A stretch of 64,000 bases of DNA from Bradyrhizobium semiaridum (GTDB lineage: Bacteria > Pseudomonadota > Alphaproteobacteria > Rhizobiales > Xanthobacteraceae). Of the stretch, positions 16,803 through 25,012 are shown piece after piece (position 1 is the first letter of the stretch; each line of letters starts with the position of its first letter). Under the pieces are notes generated by a model. That model did not search any database, was not told where the DNA came from, and was given only the letters and a program-made list of their open reading frames with translations. The DNA lies in NCBI RefSeq assembly GCF_020329505.1, contig NZ_JAGKJJ010000010.1, forward strand, positions 62,001 through 126,000, written 5' to 3'. The position numbers and the translations under genes were made by a program.

Positions 16803-17240
16803 TCAGCTGTTGCGCAGACCGTCGGCGGCGCGCTTCCACTGCGAGACGTTGTCGGCGATCATCCGCGTCGACTTCATCGCGGCCTGGCTGAGCTGGGCGT
16901 AGCCGGAGATCTCGCGCTGGACGCGCTGGCCTTCGGCGTGCAGCAGGTCGCGCAGGCTCTCAAGCTCGCCGATCAGCTTCTCGATCTCGGCCAGCGAAGT
17001 GCCGGCGACGCGCTGGATCAGCGAGTTGACGTTGTTGACGGTGGCGTCCGTGTTGGTGGTGTCGACCACAGGCGCGGCGGCGGTCTCGGCCGTGGCGGTG
17101 ACCACGGGCCGGCGCAGATAGGCGATGTCGTTGCGCACGAAGTCGCGGATTCCGGCCTCGACCTCCGAGACGGCGGCGAGGTTGGCATCGACTTCGGGAG
17201 TCTCCTGCTCGACCTCTTCGGAGCGATTGGTAGCGTTCAT
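16803..17240 (-). CDS. Conserved helical protein of unknown function
   Basis: 145-residue acidic, all-helical soluble protein. The N terminus (MNATNRSEEVEQETPEVDAN) is disordered-looking, a middle Ala/Thr-rich segment follows, and the C-terminal half (from SLIQRVAGTSLAEIEKLIGE through AAMKSTRMIADNVSQWKRAA) predicts long amphipathic helices or a coiled coil. The helical layout recalls phasin-like proteins but I do not recognise a family. GGGGAAAG precedes ATG 17240. It ends at a strong hairpin. Confidence 0.6.
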   Translation of the reverse strand: MNATNRSEEVEQETPEVDANLAAVSEVEAGIRDFVRNDIAYLRRPVVTATAETAAAPVVDTTNTDATVNNVNSLIQRVAGTSLAEIEKLIGELESLRDLLHAEGQRVQREISGYAQLSQAAMKSTRMIADNVSQWKRAADGLRNS

Positions 17241-17397
17241 CGGCTTTCCCCTTGTTCGCATGGCGAAGCGCGGCTGTCCCCCGCACGACGAATTGATGAC
17301 CTGAATTCCAGCCCTATCAGTCCTGCCTGAATCTGGCCGCATCTGGGCCAAGTTGCGGCAATGCCTGAGCATTACCGCGACAGCACTAACAGTCCGT

Positions 17398-18348
17398 TCA
17401 CCAACTGCGCTTGTAGCCGGCGCTGATGCTTTTGTTGGTCGTGCCCTGAGCGGTCTCGCCGACCGAGCCCGAGACGGTGACGCCGTCGAACAGCTTCTGC
17501 TCGGCGCCGACCCGGCGCAGCCATTTGTCGTCGGCGGTCGACAACGTCTGCCCGGCGGTGATGCTGGTGCCGCTGTCGTTGACCGACAGGGTCGCCGACT
17601 GCTCGGTATCGGAGCTGCGCGAGGCATGGCCGGCGATGCCGGGCACCGGCACCACGCCCTGCTGGGTGAGATTGTAGCCGCTACGCAAAGTCAGCGAATA
17701 GTCGTCCGAGAGCGGCATCTGCTTGCTCAAGGAGGTGCCGATCTTGCTCTGGTCGCTGCCCGGATCGACCCGGGCCTCGACCGAGGTCTTGTCCCAGATC
17801 GAGGCCATGCCGGGCGCCGAGATCGCGGCCCAGGCCGAGCCGCCGGACTGCGGCAGGCTGCCGCCATTGGCGAGCCGCTCCGACAGTTGCTCGGAGGTCG
17901 TCAGCGTGCCCTGCTTTGCCACCGTCATGTCGGCGCCGATGCGGGTGTCGAGGAACGGCGAGACCTGCTGCTTGACCGACACCGCGGATGAGCCGTCCGC
18001 GTTGCGGTTGGTCGACCAGGACGGATCGTTGCTGGCGGTGCTGCTCGGCCTGGCCGAATTCCGCGGCGCCAGCGTCGGCAGGCTGGTGGAATCGGTGTCG
18101 AGCTGGCTCCAGTCGAGCTTGCTCTCGTCGATGTCCTTCAGGATGTCGGCGTCGTTGGCATTGGCCGCCGGCGGCGCGTCGGCGATCTGCTCGGTCGCTG
18201 GTTCACTGGCCTGGTCGGCATCATCATCGGCGGGCGGCGTCTGCGCCGCAGCCGACAGGGCCAGAGCCATACTGAAGCCGGCCGCCAGCACCGGCAGCCG
18301 TGTCCAGCCAAGCAGCGTTGCCCAGCCAAATCGTGATGTCGAGGTCAT
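17398..18348 (-). CDS. Exported protein with beta-rich C-terminal region (possible outer-membrane protein)
   Basis: 316-residue protein with an export signal (LPVLAAGFSMALALSAAAQ near residues 17-35), an acidic, Asp/Ala/Pro-rich linker (about 36-130), and a C-terminal ~180 residues of alternating short beta strands (DDYSLTLRSGYNLTQQG, SATLSVNDSGTSITAGQ, VTVSGSVGETAQGTTN) ending SISAGYKRSW, an aromatic terminus like those of outer-membrane barrels. ATG 18348 is preferred; a second in-frame ATG at 18375 would lengthen the signal. Specific function unknown. Confidence 0.6.
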   Translation of the reverse strand: MTSTSRFGWATLLGWTRLPVLAAGFSMALALSAAAQTPPADDDADQASEPATEQIADAPPAANANDADILKDIDESKLDWSQLDTDSTSLPTLAPRNSARPSSTASNDPSWSTNRNADGSSAVSVKQQVSPFLDTRIGADMTVAKQGTLTTSEQLSERLANGGSLPQSGGSAWAAISAPGMASIWDKTSVEARVDPGSDQSKIGTSLSKQMPLSDDYSLTLRSGYNLTQQGVVPVPGIAGHASRSSDTEQSATLSVNDSGTSITAGQTLSTADDKWLRRVGAEQKLFDGVTVSGSVGETAQGTTNKSISAGYKRSW

Positions 18349-18441
18349 TCCCAGCCCGCACTTCCAGAGCCGCATGATGCGGTTCCGCTGGTACAAAATT
18401 GTGGCAACGGCGTCGTGACGGCGCGACGCCGCCAGGAACGC

Positions 18442-18559
18442 CGTCATGTCCGGGCCAGTCGCGACGTACAAATCGCGCCAGATGCGTCCGGCGATCCGCG
18501 GCCCGCTCGGGGCTGGCAAAACACGCCGCGGATGGCGGGCAAAGAGCCCGGACATGACG
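18442..18559. repeat. Inverted repeat, family D (CGTCATGTCCGGGC arms)
   Basis: 14-bp perfect arms CGTCATGTCCGGGC (18442-18455) and GCCCGGACATGACG (18546-18559) bracket about 90 nt. The arms resemble those of the element at 32318-32402. Confidence 0.75.
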
Positions 18560-18583
18560 AACTCGGAAGCGATTGAACGCGCT

Positions 18584-19018
18584 TCAGACCGCGATGCGCG
18601 GCAGATGGATCGGATAGCCGACGGTCTGCTCGACCAGGTCGAAGCTGTCGACCAGCACGCGCAAGCTGGTCAGCCGGCCGTCCCTGAATTGGGCGAAATG
18701 CGCGAGGCGCAGCGAGATCGGCTTGCTGGAGTCGAGCGCGGTCAGCGTGAAGCGCAGCATCGAGGCCGCCGAATCCGCCCCCAGCATGATCTGCTCGCGG
18801 TCGAAGCGGTGCACCCGTACGTTCTCGCCGATCTGCCTGATCACCTCGAGCACGGCGGCCTTGCCGCGGCGCGCGCCGAAGAAGGAGAACAGGTCGATCG
18901 GCCCGAAGATGGCCCATTCGACCTCGTCATCGAGCAGCGGCTCGATGTCTGAAAGCTGGCGTTCGTTGATCGCGCGATGCAATGCGCGCGAGAAACGCCA
19001 GAGGCTATGCTCTGTCAT
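18584..19018 (-). CDS. NTF2-like (SnoaL-type) family protein
   Basis: 144-residue alpha+beta cone-fold protein of the NTF2/SnoaL superfamily, whose members are small enzymes or ligand binders. Characteristic pieces are the N-terminal helices with LLDDEVEWAIFGPIDLF, the FFGARRGKAAVLEVIRQIGE loop and the C-terminal LRLAHFAQFRDGRLTSLRVL strand pair with DSFDLVEQ. No catalytic residue can be assigned. It is a paralog of the gene at 19845-20288 (both carry RGKAAV/RGKPAL and DSFDLVEQ/DTFDLVQQ). No strong ribosome-binding site. Confidence 0.75.
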   Translation of the reverse strand: MTEHSLWRFSRALHRAINERQLSDIEPLLDDEVEWAIFGPIDLFSFFGARRGKAAVLEVIRQIGENVRVHRFDREQIMLGADSAASMLRFTLTALDSSKPISLRLAHFAQFRDGRLTSLRVLVDSFDLVEQTVGYPIHLPRIAV

Positions 19019-19254
19019 TCGCTACCGGTCCTGAAACTGGATTTTCAAAAGCCAACCGCCGCCTGGGCGTCAGCATCGACGCCGGGCAGAGGGCTGCACA
19101 TTGCTGCCCGAGATAGTCCGGGCGGGCCAAAACACCAGTGATAATCTTGCAATGCACAATTGCGCGGGTCTTAGTCGGGATGTGACTGCGTATTGCCCGG
19201 CACATTGGCGCAAGGCGGACGCGATCGCGCGGGTACGTGTAAGGCGGGCACGAG

Positions 19255-19435
19255 CGGTAGGGCTCCCTCCCCCCTTGCGGGGGAGGGCTGGGGAGAGGGG
19301 TACCATACGGGAAGTCCCTCGAAGGCGCGCGCTTCAACGACCGCGCTGATCAGTTGTGAGCGTCGTCACATTGATGAATGTCGTCCGGGGCCACCCCTCT
19401 CCCCAACCCTCCCCCGCAAGGGGGGAGGGAGCCCG
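19255..19435. repeat. Inverted pair of family A repeats
   Basis: GGGCTCCCTCCCCCCTTGCG then GGGGAGGGCTGGGGAGAGG (from 19260) is the near-exact reverse complement of CCCCTCTCCCCAACCCTCC and GCAAGGGGGGAGGGAGCCC (to 19433). About 85 nt lie between. The surrounding gap (19019-19482) shows no gene. Confidence 0.8.
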
Positions 19436-19482
19436 GCCGGCATGCTCACCTTACACGAAGGGTGCGACGCGCTCGTCGTGCC

Positions 19483-19740
19483 TTACCGATCGCGGTGCAC
19501 CGGCTGGTGCTCGATCGCGATTTCGCCGTCGCGCAGGGCGATCACGGCGAACAGCAGCGCGCCGCCGAGGCCGCCGATCGCGGCGCCGAGGGGCATGAAG
19601 GTGAAGAACACCAGCATGCCGCTGTCGATATGCGTGGTCCTGAAGATCTCAATCCAGCCGAGCCCGGCGCCGATGCCGAGCGCGGCGCCGCCCAGCGCGC
19701 CCAAGGCAAGGCCGAGCAAGGCCAGCAACGCAATTCTCAT
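19483..19740 (-). CDS. Small two-helix membrane protein
   Basis: 85 residues, starting with a glycine/alanine/leucine-rich hydrophobic helix (MRIALLALLGLALGALGGAA) and a second helix (GMLVFFTFMPLGAAIGGLGG) joined by a short polar loop, then a cytoplasmic DGEIAIEHQPVHRDR tail. A GGGGCTGACC site lies upstream of ATG 19740. Glycine-zipper-like spacing in both helices suggests tight packing. Function unknown. Confidence 0.65.
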   Translation of the reverse strand: MRIALLALLGLALGALGGAALGIGAGLGWIEIFRTTHIDSGMLVFFTFMPLGAAIGGLGGALLFAVIALRDGEIAIEHQPVHRDR

Positions 19741-19844
19741 GATGGTCAGCCCCGATATCCGCAACAAGCCCAGTGATGGGTCGGTGCGGGACCGCGGAGG
19801 TTCAACGTCGGCGTGCAGAATTCGCGAGATGCGACGACCCGGCG

Positions 19845-20288
19845 CTACAGCCGGCCGCCGGCGGTGAGCACCGCCGCGACATCGCGTTCGAGCACCTGCT
19901 GGACCAGGTCGAAGGTGTCGATGATCTCGCGGATCTCGGTGATCTTGCCGTCGCGCAACGTGTAGAACACCGCAACGTCGAACTGCACCACGCGCGCATT
20001 GCCGCGCTTGCGGAAGTAGACCCGCAACTGGGCCGCCACGCGGTCGCCCTGCGCGACCACGATCGGCGCCTCGTAGCGCATGTCGGAGTAGCGGTCGTGG
20101 ATCGTGTTCCACATCTGGCGCAGCGCCGGCTTGCCGCGGTGCTGGCCGATATGCGGCAGGATGTCGATCGGCGCATTGGCGAGGAAGGCGACGTCGTCGC
20201 TGCAGCGGTCGAGCGCGCCCTCGATGCCGCCGGCATAGTAGACATCGAGAAAGTTCAGCACGCGTTGCCGGTTCAGGTCCTCGTCCAT
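19845..20288 (-). CDS. NTF2-like (SnoaL-type) family protein
   Basis: 147-residue cone-fold protein, paralog of the gene at 18584-19018. The N-terminal helix region (FLDVYYAGGIEGALDRCSDD), the GQHRGKPALRQMWNTIHDRY loop and the paired strands REIIDTFDLVQQVL are the recognisable elements. GGAGCTGAC is 5 nt before ATG 20288. No cofactor or catalytic residues can be fixed. The two paralogs flank the small membrane-protein gene in the same orientation. Confidence 0.75.
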   Translation of the reverse strand: MDEDLNRQRVLNFLDVYYAGGIEGALDRCSDDVAFLANAPIDILPHIGQHRGKPALRQMWNTIHDRYSDMRYEAPIVVAQGDRVAAQLRVYFRKRGNARVVQFDVAVFYTLRDGKITEIREIIDTFDLVQQVLERDVAAVLTAGGRL

Positions 20289-20551
20289 GTCAGCTCCGTC
20301 GCGTTCACTGCGACCCGCCCATTCCCATTGTGGACCGAACCGCTGCACAATCAACCCAATGTTCGACGCGTCAGGCAGCAATAGGTTCAGCAACCAGCGC
20401 GTGTGATGCGGGCATGACCGAAAAGGTTTGCCTGGATGCACTTGTACGAGCGGGGCCCGCCAGCGTTGCGCGGCGCGTCGAAAAAGGGCGAGACCGGAAC
20501 CAGCGTGCCGGTCTCCCCGTTGATGCAGCAATATCTTCCCGGAGACACATC

Positions 20552-20782
20552 ATGAAATCGATCCTGCTCGCTTCCGCCATTGCCGTCGTTGCTTTAGCCG
20601 CTGCGTCGCCAGCCGACGCCAAGGGCTGCATCAAGGGCGCCATCGTCGGCGGCGTCGCCGGTCATTATGCCGGCCATCACGGCATGCTCGGCGCCGCCGC
20701 GGGCTGCCTCTACGGCCGCCATCGCGCCAAGGAACAGCCGCGTCAGCAGCAGGGGCAGCCTGCGCGGCCGGAAAGGCTTTGA
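20552..20782 (+). CDS. Small exported glycine-rich protein
   Basis: 76 residues with a clear signal peptide (MKSILLASAIAVVALAAASP, cut after ADA) and a short mature part of Gly/His/Ala repeats (GAIVGGVAGHYAGHHGMLGA) with two cysteines, ending in a basic Gln/Arg tail. This is a glycine-zipper-like segment as in small periplasmic or outer-membrane proteins. GGAG precedes ATG 20552. Confidence 0.7.
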   Translation: MKSILLASAIAVVALAAASPADAKGCIKGAIVGGVAGHYAGHHGMLGAAAGCLYGRHRAKEQPRQQQGQPARPERL

Positions 20783-20814
20783 TGGCCGGGCTAGTTGTGA
20801 AGTGAGGTTTCCGG

Positions 20815-20838
20815 AACGCCGCCTGCACGGGCGGCGTT
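20815..20838 (+). terminator. Possible terminator hairpin
   Basis: 9-bp stem AACGCCGCC / GGCGGCGTT with a 6-nt loop, 32 nt after the glycine-rich gene. The T run is missing, so termination is uncertain. Confidence 0.4.
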
Positions 20839-20863
20839 GTCTCCTTGCGTAACGGAGACACTG

Positions 20864-21055
20864 ATGACGAAACCAAAGACAACAACCATCCAGCCAGTTC
20901 CCGACGACAATCAGAGCCACAAGGGCCCCGGCAGCGCCCCCGCCGTTCCGCTCGACACCACCAAGGGCCATCGCGACGACGAAAAGCACAACATCCGCGA
21001 ACAGGCCGCGCACGGCAACCTGACGCAGAACACCAGCAACCGGCGGTCGGGGTAG
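20864..21055 (+). CDS. Small hydrophilic protein of unknown function
   Basis: 63 residues, highly polar (TTTIQPVPDDNQSHKGPGSA, then HRDDEKHNIREQAAHGNL), predicted disordered; similar short proteins are common in rhizobial genomes. GGAGA lies 5 nt upstream of ATG 20864. No domain recognised. Confidence 0.6.
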   Translation: MTKPKTTTIQPVPDDNQSHKGPGSAPAVPLDTTKGHRDDEKHNIREQAAHGNLTQNTSNRRSG

Positions 21056-21082
21056 GGCTGAGGCCCGCGCCAGATGCCCCGC

Positions 21083-21231
21083 TGTCGTCCTGGCGAATGC
21101 CAGGACCCATAACCACAGGCGGTCATTCGGGCACGAGATAGTCGCCCCACCGTGATTGCGAGGAGGGAAGCGACGAAGCAATCCATCGCTCTGCAGATGC
21201 GGCGGCAACTTCGCTCCGCTGGCAATGACGG
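21083..21231. repeat. Adjacent copies of repeat families C and B
   Basis: GTCGTCCTGGCGAATGCCAG followed by GACCCATAACCACAG is a diverged relative of the element at 37746-37871 (family C). Immediately after, GATTGCGAGGAGGGAAGCGA and CGAAGCAATCC pair with GGCAATGACGG, as in the family B element at 33916-34001. Confidence 0.65.
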
Positions 21232-21353
21232 AGGCAGGGCAAATCCGATTCACCTGTCAAACAGCTCTGTGTCATGGATGTAGCTTCGCATTCTCGCGAC
21301 ATGATTTGTCCGAGCTTTGCTTTTCGTTTGCCCCCTCTCCTGAACAGAGGGCG

Positions 21354-21456
21354 CAGGGAAAGCCGGGTGCCGATTGCACCCATGGGCCCCGTGCGATGGG
21401 TAGAAAGCACGGGGGTAGGACCACAGGTGTAACCGGAAACAACCCGGCTTTCCCTG
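21354..21456. repeat. 103-bp inverted-repeat element of unknown class (family G)
   Basis: Perfect 15-bp arms CAGGGAAAGCCGGGT (21354-21368) and ACCCGGCTTTCCCTG (21442-21456) enclose about 73 nt that include GATTGCACCCATGGGCC. The region 21240-21960 around it has no gene with coding character; near 21710-21730 it is AT-rich (AAGATAAACAGAAATATTTT). Confidence 0.7.
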
Positions 21457-21973
21457 CACGACGGGTTACGGCTTATACGTGCTCGCCCCGGTGAGACTGG
21501 GCTTTCTTGTCACCGCCCCCGCAAGATGCAATTGCACCCTGCAAGAGGACACCTGCCGCTAGGGCGTCCGGTCTGCACGACTTCGCCGTCCGCTTCGCGT
21601 GCTCTCGTCAGTCGCACGCCAAGCGTCCACCGCATCTCTCCACGACGCTAATGACGATGCGCAGCGCCCCTCGATCGGGTGAGACAGGATGTCTATACGA
21701 AAAATCCGAAATAAGATAAACAGAAATATTTTTGCGCGCGGGACTTGACCTATCCGTTGGGGGCAATTCAGTTCGCCGGGGCGTTGGATGGTAGAGGCAA
21801 CGAGTCCACGCTTCGCGCGGCTCGATGATAGCCTCCGCGAAACCCATCACCCGCATCCCCGGGGGCATGGCGATGTGTATCGCTGCGCTCCGCCCATCCT
21901 ACGGTCCTGCCGCCGCGGAGCGATAAATGTGGCCACCCTTGCCTGCCTCGGCCGATGCGCCTTATCTCCGCCC

Positions 21974-22473
21974 ATGCCGATCAGAGACGAACGCGATGAA
22001 TACGCCGCCGCAATCAGCCGCATTACCGCGGCCGCATTCGAGCGAGCACCCCACAGCAGCGGCACCGAAGCCCACATCGTCGAGGCACTGCGCCAGGCCG
22101 GCGCACTGGCCCTCTCGCTGGTGGCGACATCGGACGACGGCAGCATCGTCGGCCACGTCGTCTTCTCGCCGGTGCGGATCTATGGCAAGCCCGGCCGCTG
22201 GTACGGCCTCGGCCCGGTCTCGGTGGCGCCCGATGTGCAGCGGCACGGAGTCGGCAGCGCGTTGATCCGCGAAGGTCTTGCCCGACTTGCGACCCTCGAC
22301 GCCGACGGCTCCGTCGTACTCGGCGATCCCGCCTATTATGGCCGGTTCGGTTTCGTCAGCGATCCAGGGTTGACGGATGGTGGCAGCCGAGCCGGTACTT
22401 TCAGAGGCTGGTGCTGAAGGGTGGTTCGCCGCGTGGGGAGGTCAGCTACCATCGAGCATTCGACGCCTCGTAA
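21974..22473 (+). pseudogene. GNAT acetyltransferase disrupted by a one-base frameshift
   Basis: A GNAT family N-acetyltransferase of the YhbS type. The fold begins MPIRDERDEYAAAISRITAA and includes the acetyl-CoA-binding segment VQRHGVGSALIREGL, then YYGRFGF. At about 22385-22390 the frame is lost: the first frame stops at 22417 after a non-homologous tail, while the next frame continues exactly with YFQRLVLKGGSPRGEVSYHR and the terminal AFDAS, stopping at 22473. Restoring one base gives a 166-residue protein of normal length. A true pseudogene or a sequencing error are both possible. It borders the low-GC island. Confidence 0.85.
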
Positions 22474-22611
22474 TTGGGGAAGTGTTATCCCGTAGGTCTT
22501 GGTTTTCTCCGGGCGATCACGAGCTCGACCGTCGAAGTCGGGCTCAACCGCGCCAGTGCCCTGGTTCTCCAGATTAATTCGAGATGACCGCTCATTGGCC
22601 AAAGGGCGGTC

Positions 22612-22642
22612 TTGACGAACCAGCCCTCAAGAAATGTATAAT
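22612..22642 (+). promoter_or_regulatory. Consensus-like sigma70-type promoter of the island
   Basis: TTGACG (22612-22617), a 19-nt spacer and a perfect TATAAT (22637-22642) lie directly ahead of the DGQHR gene, giving a short leader. Such an E. coli-like -10 box is rare in this high-GC window. Confidence 0.6.
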
Positions 22643-22664
22643 CAATTAAGGGTTGAGGGAGCGT

Positions 22665-24998
22665 ATGCCTACAAGGACGGTTTCAGAGGGAGTTTTAGGC
22701 CCTTTAGTTGATCATGTGTCACTACGGTCGACGCTCCGGCGGCGCAGGGACCCATTTATCTACAAGAAGGTCCTGCCCGATGAAGAACGGGCGCATCTTG
22801 ATGACGCTTGGGTCGTGCATAAGCCCATCCGATCGTACACTTGGATGAAGAAGCCGAAGTCGGCGGATGCGAGATTGGAAGATCGTATCTGGTGCTTATT
22901 TTTTCTGATGGGTTATCAGTTTTTGAGCGGCGACAAGTTCGCAATTCAATACAAGAAAGCGGACGGCTCCAGCGCCTCAAAGCGTATTGATGTCTTCGCG
23001 AAAGATGATGAGACAGTTGTAATCGCTGAATGCCGGGCTCGCGAGGCGAGAGGCAGAAAAGCTTTACAGAAGGATATCGACGAGATCGAACAGACGCAAC
23101 GTAGAGTTGGTCAAGCTGTGCGGTCTTATTTTGGGGGTGGCTATAACCCGAAGATTATCTGGATCATCGCAACGGACAACATCATTTGGGCTGAAAAAGA
23201 CGTCGAGCGTGCAGAGCAAGCAAACCTGCGCATTATCACAGAGAATGAACTGCAGTACTTTGAAGCATTCGTTTCACATATTGGAACGGCTGGACGATAT
23301 CAATTTCTCGCGGAGTTTCTTGAGGGACAAGAAATTCCCCATTTGGAAAATGTACGTATTCCTGCAGTGCGCGGTCGGTTTGGAGCTCACACATACTACA
23401 GCTTTGTTATCAGCGCGCGGCATCTCCTGAAGATTGCCTTCGTTAATCATCAGGCACTCAATCACCCAGATGGAAGACCCGCCTATCAGCGAATGATCAA
23501 CAAGAAGCGGATAAGCGATATCGGAGCGTTCATTCAACGCGGCGGATATTTCCCAACGAACATCTTGGTCAACTTCACGGAATCATGTCGATTTGACTTG
23601 TTGTCAAACAGGGACAACGCCGACCCAAACATCAAGTTCGGCTTGCTGTATTTACCAAGCAAATTCAAGTCTGCGTGGGTGATTGATGGGCAGCACAGGC
23701 TTTACGGCTTTTCCAACATTCCAGATCGATTTCTGGATACCAGCTTGTTCGTTTTGGCCTTCGAAAAGATGGACGCTAAGACTGAAGCAGATCTGTTCAT
23801 CACCATAAATCACGAGCAACGAAGTGTCCCGAAGGGGTTGCTTGTCACGTTGCAGGCAGATTTGAAGCTTGGTTCGGGTGATCCAAAGGAGGCGATCGCC
23901 GCTCTCGCTTCCTCACTCGTGCGAACGGTAAACAGCGACAATACAAGTCCGTTTTTTAGAAGGTTCGAGATTCCTGGCATTCCACCGTCCGGCACCCAAA
24001 ATCTAACGATCGCGGAGGCGGTGAAGGGGTTGGTGCGCTCAACTTTATTTGGAAGGGTCCTGCCAAAAAAGTCGAAAATTCCTGGTTTCTTTGCGGGGCA
24101 GACGGATGAGGAGACGCTCGCCCGGGCGAGAAAGATCACCAATGGATACTTTCGGTCAATAATGGACGCGAACCCTCTCAGGTGGGAAAGAGGCCAAGCT
24201 GCATACATATGCGTCAATCCTGGCATCCGTGCGCATTTCCAATTGATGCAAGAGACTTTGCAGTTTTTGGCGAAGGGAGGAGATTTTGATCCGAGCGTCG
24301 AAAGTCCTGAAAGAGTTGTTTCAGCTCTTACTAACTTCATCGAACCCATTCGAACTTTCGTAGCTACGGCCTCCGATAAGTCGGTTGAGGCAAACTTTGC
24401 ACGCAAATTTGGCGACGGTGGCGTTCGCGAGTATTTCTACAATCTGTGCGACATAATTCAGAAGAAGCACAAGGATTTTGGGGGAGAGGACTTTAAGAAG
24501 TACAAGGCTCACGCAGCTGATGCGCGAGTTCAAAGGGCAGACGAAGACATCGGTGACCTTCAGGGCTCAATTTCGAAGGTTGTTATCGAGACCTTGAAGA
24601 AGATTCATGGTGTCCATGAGTTGCCGTCCGGCGAAAAAGCCTACTGGGACTCGGGCATCGAGAACGTCGAAATAAAGCAGAATGCATACAAGAAGCAGCA
24701 GCAGGCGAACGTAGCCAAGCGTGCACCCAAGGAAGCTTATCTCGATCTAATCGACTTTGAAAAAATAATAAAGCAGCCGTCAAATTGGGCGGCATTCGAA
24801 CCGATATTCAATGTTCCGATGCCCGGCGAAAAAGGAAAAAAATACTATCTAACTTGGCTCGAGAGGTTGAATGAGATTCGTAGAGTGAGCGCCCACAAGA
24901 GTCCTTATCGACAATACAGCGAAGAGGATCTTGATTTCGTGTCCTTCATCAAGGCGCAGCTCTTTGACCGATTTACTGCTGCTGGATTTGAGCTGTAA
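22665..24998 (+). CDS. DGQHR (DndB-like) protein with N-terminal nuclease-like and C-terminal HEPN-like regions
   Basis: 777-residue cytoplasmic protein. Residues ~80-230 look like a PD-(D/E)XK-type fold: Asp109 (RIDVF) and Glu122 in IAECRAR, with Arg124 in the place of the usual lysine (D-x12-ECR). The core carries the family motif VIDGQHRLYGFS (DGQHR = 341-345) plus LFITINHEQRSV, as in DndB of the phosphorothioation systems. The C terminus has LERLNEIRRVSAHKS, an RX4H motif (Arg739-His744) typical of HEPN RNases, followed by EEDLDFVSFI. Two starts compete: ATG 22665 just after GAGGGAG, and TTG 22653 upstream; I prefer ATG. The coding sequence is clearly lower in GC than its neighbours. It is followed 14 nt later by an MT-A70 methyltransferase. 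Defence or modification-linked function is inferred. Confidence 0.85.
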   Translation: MPTRTVSEGVLGPLVDHVSLRSTLRRRRDPFIYKKVLPDEERAHLDDAWVVHKPIRSYTWMKKPKSADARLEDRIWCLFFLMGYQFLSGDKFAIQYKKADGSSASKRIDVFAKDDETVVIAECRAREARGRKALQKDIDEIEQTQRRVGQAVRSYFGGGYNPKIIWIIATDNIIWAEKDVERAEQANLRIITENELQYFEAFVSHIGTAGRYQFLAEFLEGQEIPHLENVRIPAVRGRFGAHTYYSFVISARHLLKIAFVNHQALNHPDGRPAYQRMINKKRISDIGAFIQRGGYFPTNILVNFTESCRFDLLSNRDNADPNIKFGLLYLPSKFKSAWVIDGQHRLYGFSNIPDRFLDTSLFVLAFEKMDAKTEADLFITINHEQRSVPKGLLVTLQADLKLGSGDPKEAIAALASSLVRTVNSDNTSPFFRRFEIPGIPPSGTQNLTIAEAVKGLVRSTLFGRVLPKKSKIPGFFAGQTDEETLARARKITNGYFRSIMDANPLRWERGQAAYICVNPGIRAHFQLMQETLQFLAKGGDFDPSVESPERVVSALTNFIEPIRTFVATASDKSVEANFARKFGDGGVREYFYNLCDIIQKKHKDFGGEDFKKYKAHAADARVQRADEDIGDLQGSISKVVIETLKKIHGVHELPSGEKAYWDSGIENVEIKQNAYKKQQQANVAKRAPKEAYLDLIDFEKIIKQPSNWAAFEPIFNVPMPGEKGKKYYLTWLERLNEIRRVSAHKSPYRQYSEEDLDFVSFIKAQLFDRFTAAGFEL

Positions 24999-25012
24999 GG
25001 AAAGGGCGTCGA

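Noticed and set aside
21056..21970. Several short open frames in the 900-nt gap
   Set aside because: They overlap palindromic repeats and show no ribosome-binding site or coding-like composition.
22474..22611. Attachment site or integrase remnant left of the island
   Set aside because: No direct repeat shared with the right edge near 25638, no tRNA next to it, and no integrase-like frame.
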